This document shows, piece after piece, positions 62,671-64,000 of a stretch of 64,000 nt of DNA; within the stretch, counting starts at the first letter, position 1; every line of letters starts with the position of its first letter. The notes under the pieces are model-generated. The model was not told the origin of the DNA. It saw nothing but the letters and a program-made list of their open reading frames with translations, and did not search any database. Origin of the DNA: CALKJP01 sp046299555 (GTDB lineage Bacteria > Bacteroidota > Bacteroidia > JACCXN01); contig JBKBHS010000004.1 of the NCBI GenBank assembly GCA_046299555.1, positions 62,001 to 126,000 on the forward strand, written 5' to 3'. A program made the position numbers and the translations under genes.

Positions 62671-63606
62671 ATGAGTTTTGTAAAAGATTTTCTAACGTTT
62701 AATAAACGCGAAAGAAATGGGTTATTTGTTTTGTCATTCATAATAGTTGTATTAGTAATATTTAATTTTTGGTTAAGCTTTTCAGAAGATAATCATTCAC
62801 AACCGGATTTTACTGCATTTGAAAAATCTATCAAAGATTTTTATAATTCTTCTAATTGTAACACTACAAAGTTTATTACAGATTCAGTTACTACAACAGA
62901 AAATGATAGTTTAATTGTTCAACCCGAATTATTTGTTTTTAACCCCAATACCTCGTCTGATAATGATTTTCAAAAACTCGGCCTAAATTCCAAGCAAATA
63001 AATAATATCAGAAATTATTTAGAAAAAGCAGGCTCATTTCGTTTTAAAGAAGACTTTGGAAAGCTGTATGCAATTGGAGATTCTTTGTATGCAATTCTTC
63101 AGCCTTACATCGATTTGCCTGATAAAGAAAGCTATTATGCATCAAAAAAAGCTTCCTATAACAAACAAGAATATCCTAAACAAGAAATACAAAAAGTTCA
63201 AAAACCATTACTGGAATTAAATAATGCTGATTCGCTTCAATTGATAGAAATAAAAGGAATTGGACCCGCTTTTGCTTCCCGTATAATAAAATACAGAAAT
63301 CGTTTAGGAGGTTTTCAGCGGGTGGAACAACTTATGGAAGTTTATGGAATGAAAGAAGAACAATTTGAACTTATTAAAAGCCAGGTAAAAGTTAATCCCG
63401 ATGTTATAATAAAAATCAATATAAATAGCTGTACGGCAGAAGTACTTAAAAATCATCCCTACGTTAATAATTGGAACATTGCCAATGCATTAATAAATTA
63501 CCGTAAAAAACATGGGATGTTTAAATCAGTTGAAGAGATTAAAAAGTGCGATTTGGTAAATGATGAATTATACCTTAAACTTGCACCTTATTTGACATTA
63601 GATTAA
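62671..63606 (+). CDS. Helix-hairpin-helix (ComEA-like) membrane-anchored protein
   Basis: A 311-residue protein with an N-terminal membrane helix (about residues 18-37), an acidic spacer and three helix-hairpin-helix-like segments. The clearest has LNNADSLQLIEIKGIGPAFASRI and the GGFQRVEQLMEVYGM continuation (cited in parts). HhH domains bind DNA without sequence preference; ComEA-type proteins hold DNA at the envelope during uptake. A repeat of the same unit at the C-terminus ends LAPYLTLD. It is 12 bases upstream of apt. A role in competence is inference from the domain. Confidence 0.8.
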   Translation: MSFVKDFLTFNKRERNGLFVLSFIIVVLVIFNFWLSFSEDNHSQPDFTAFEKSIKDFYNSSNCNTTKFITDSVTTTENDSLIVQPELFVFNPNTSSDNDFQKLGLNSKQINNIRNYLEKAGSFRFKEDFGKLYAIGDSLYAILQPYIDLPDKESYYASKKASYNKQEYPKQEIQKVQKPLLELNNADSLQLIEIKGIGPAFASRIIKYRNRLGGFQRVEQLMEVYGMKEEQFELIKSQVKVNPDVIIKININSCTAEVLKNHPYVNNWNIANALINYRKKHGMFKSVEEIKKCDLVNDELYLKLAPYLTLD

Positions 63607-63618
63607 TACAATTATTAC

Positions 63619-64000
63619 ATGTTGCAAGAGCGTTTAAAACGAGCCATTCGAAATGTTCCGGATTTTCCGAAACCAGGTATTTTATTTAAAGACATTACCC
63701 CTATTTTATTAGATCCCGAATTATGCAGAGATATTGTTTTAGAATTTAAAAACAGATTTGAAAATAATAAAATTGATGCAATAGTTGGAGTAGAAAGCAG
63801 AGGATTTTTATTTGGAATGCTAATGGCTCAAGAATTGAAAATACCATTTGTAACCATTAGAAAAGCAGGTAAATTACCCTACAAAACAATTTCATTCGAA
63901 TATACATTAGAATATGGTTCAGCAAAAATGGAAATGCATATTGACGCCATAAAACCCGGATGGAATGTATTGATACATGACGATTTACTTGCAACCGGTG
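63619..64000 (+). CDS. apt: Adenine phosphoribosyltransferase, N-terminal part, cut by the window edge
   Basis: A purine-salvage enzyme turning adenine and PRPP into AMP. The frame starts at ATG 63619 and stays open to base 64000 (127 codons). The N-terminus IRNVPDFPKPGILFKDITPIL and the segment VGVESRGFLFGMLMAQEL are hallmarks; the PRPP loop begins at the window end (VLIHDDLLATG). The complete protein is normally about 170-180 residues. Confidence 0.94.
   Translation, partial: MLQERLKRAIRNVPDFPKPGILFKDITPILLDPELCRDIVLEFKNRFENNKIDAIVGVESRGFLFGMLMAQELKIPFVTIRKAGKLPYKTISFEYTLEYGSAKMEMHIDAIKPGWNVLIHDDLLATG

Overview
The window is chromosomal DNA of an AT-rich member of the Bacteroidota (Bacteroidetes). 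The evidence is several secreted proteins ending in type IX secretion (T9SS) sorting domains of type A (YPNP...) or type B (gliding-motility-associated), a SecD that reads like the start of a fused SecDF, an OmpA/PD40 outer-membrane protein, Y_Y_Y propeller sensor kinases, DUF2851, and -7 promoter boxes of the Bacteroidota form TAnnTTTG. Both ends cut genes: secDF on the left and apt on the right.

Layout. 1-9 kb: secDF, an FG-GAP surface protein, an NhaC antiporter, a one-piece propeller/histidine kinase, a PAP2 phosphatase and rplS. 9-20 kb: a small secreted protein, a large PKD/CUB adhesin-like protein, then a minus-strand block (OmpA/PD40 protein, AsmA-like protein, dicarboxylate symporter, fatty acid desaturase). 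20-24 kb: a peroxide-defence cluster (AhpD-like, AhpC, Dps) divergent from oxyR. 23-31 kb: MazG-like protein, amino-acid dehydrogenase, MscS channel, NhaD, ExbB/ExbD/TonB-like, folC and a membrane protein. 31.4-32.3 kb: tRNA-Val(UAC) followed by two 374-bp tandem units, each with a small GIY-YIG nuclease gene and a degenerate tRNA-Val 3' half. 32.5-37 kb: hpt-adk-obgE-prfA, then pyrF. 36.8-39.6 kb: a repeat protein beside a NarL-type two-component pair. 39.6-53 kb: a run of secreted proteins, several with recently duplicated 3' ends and a structured intergenic element present three times. 53-64 kb: lipoprotein, DUF2851 and PspC proteins, CPA2 antiporter, RmlD-like reductase, OmpR-type two-component system, NSS transporter with a tiny partner subunit, helix-hairpin-helix protein and apt.

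How it works together. Housekeeping (translation, nucleotide salvage, folate, pyrimidine) is interleaved with envelope functions: SecDF exports precursors that T9SS finishes, OmpA and AsmA-like proteins serve the envelope, and ExbBD/TonB energises outer-membrane uptake. Several sodium-coupled carriers (NhaC, NhaD, a probable dicarboxylate symporter, NSS) suggest active sodium cycling. The least ordinary parts are the tRNA-Val/GIY-YIG array (31423-32246), which has the form of a miniature tRNA-targeting element, and the three-copy structured element at 44322, 46335 and 48246. All calls rest on reading the sequence; no database search was run.
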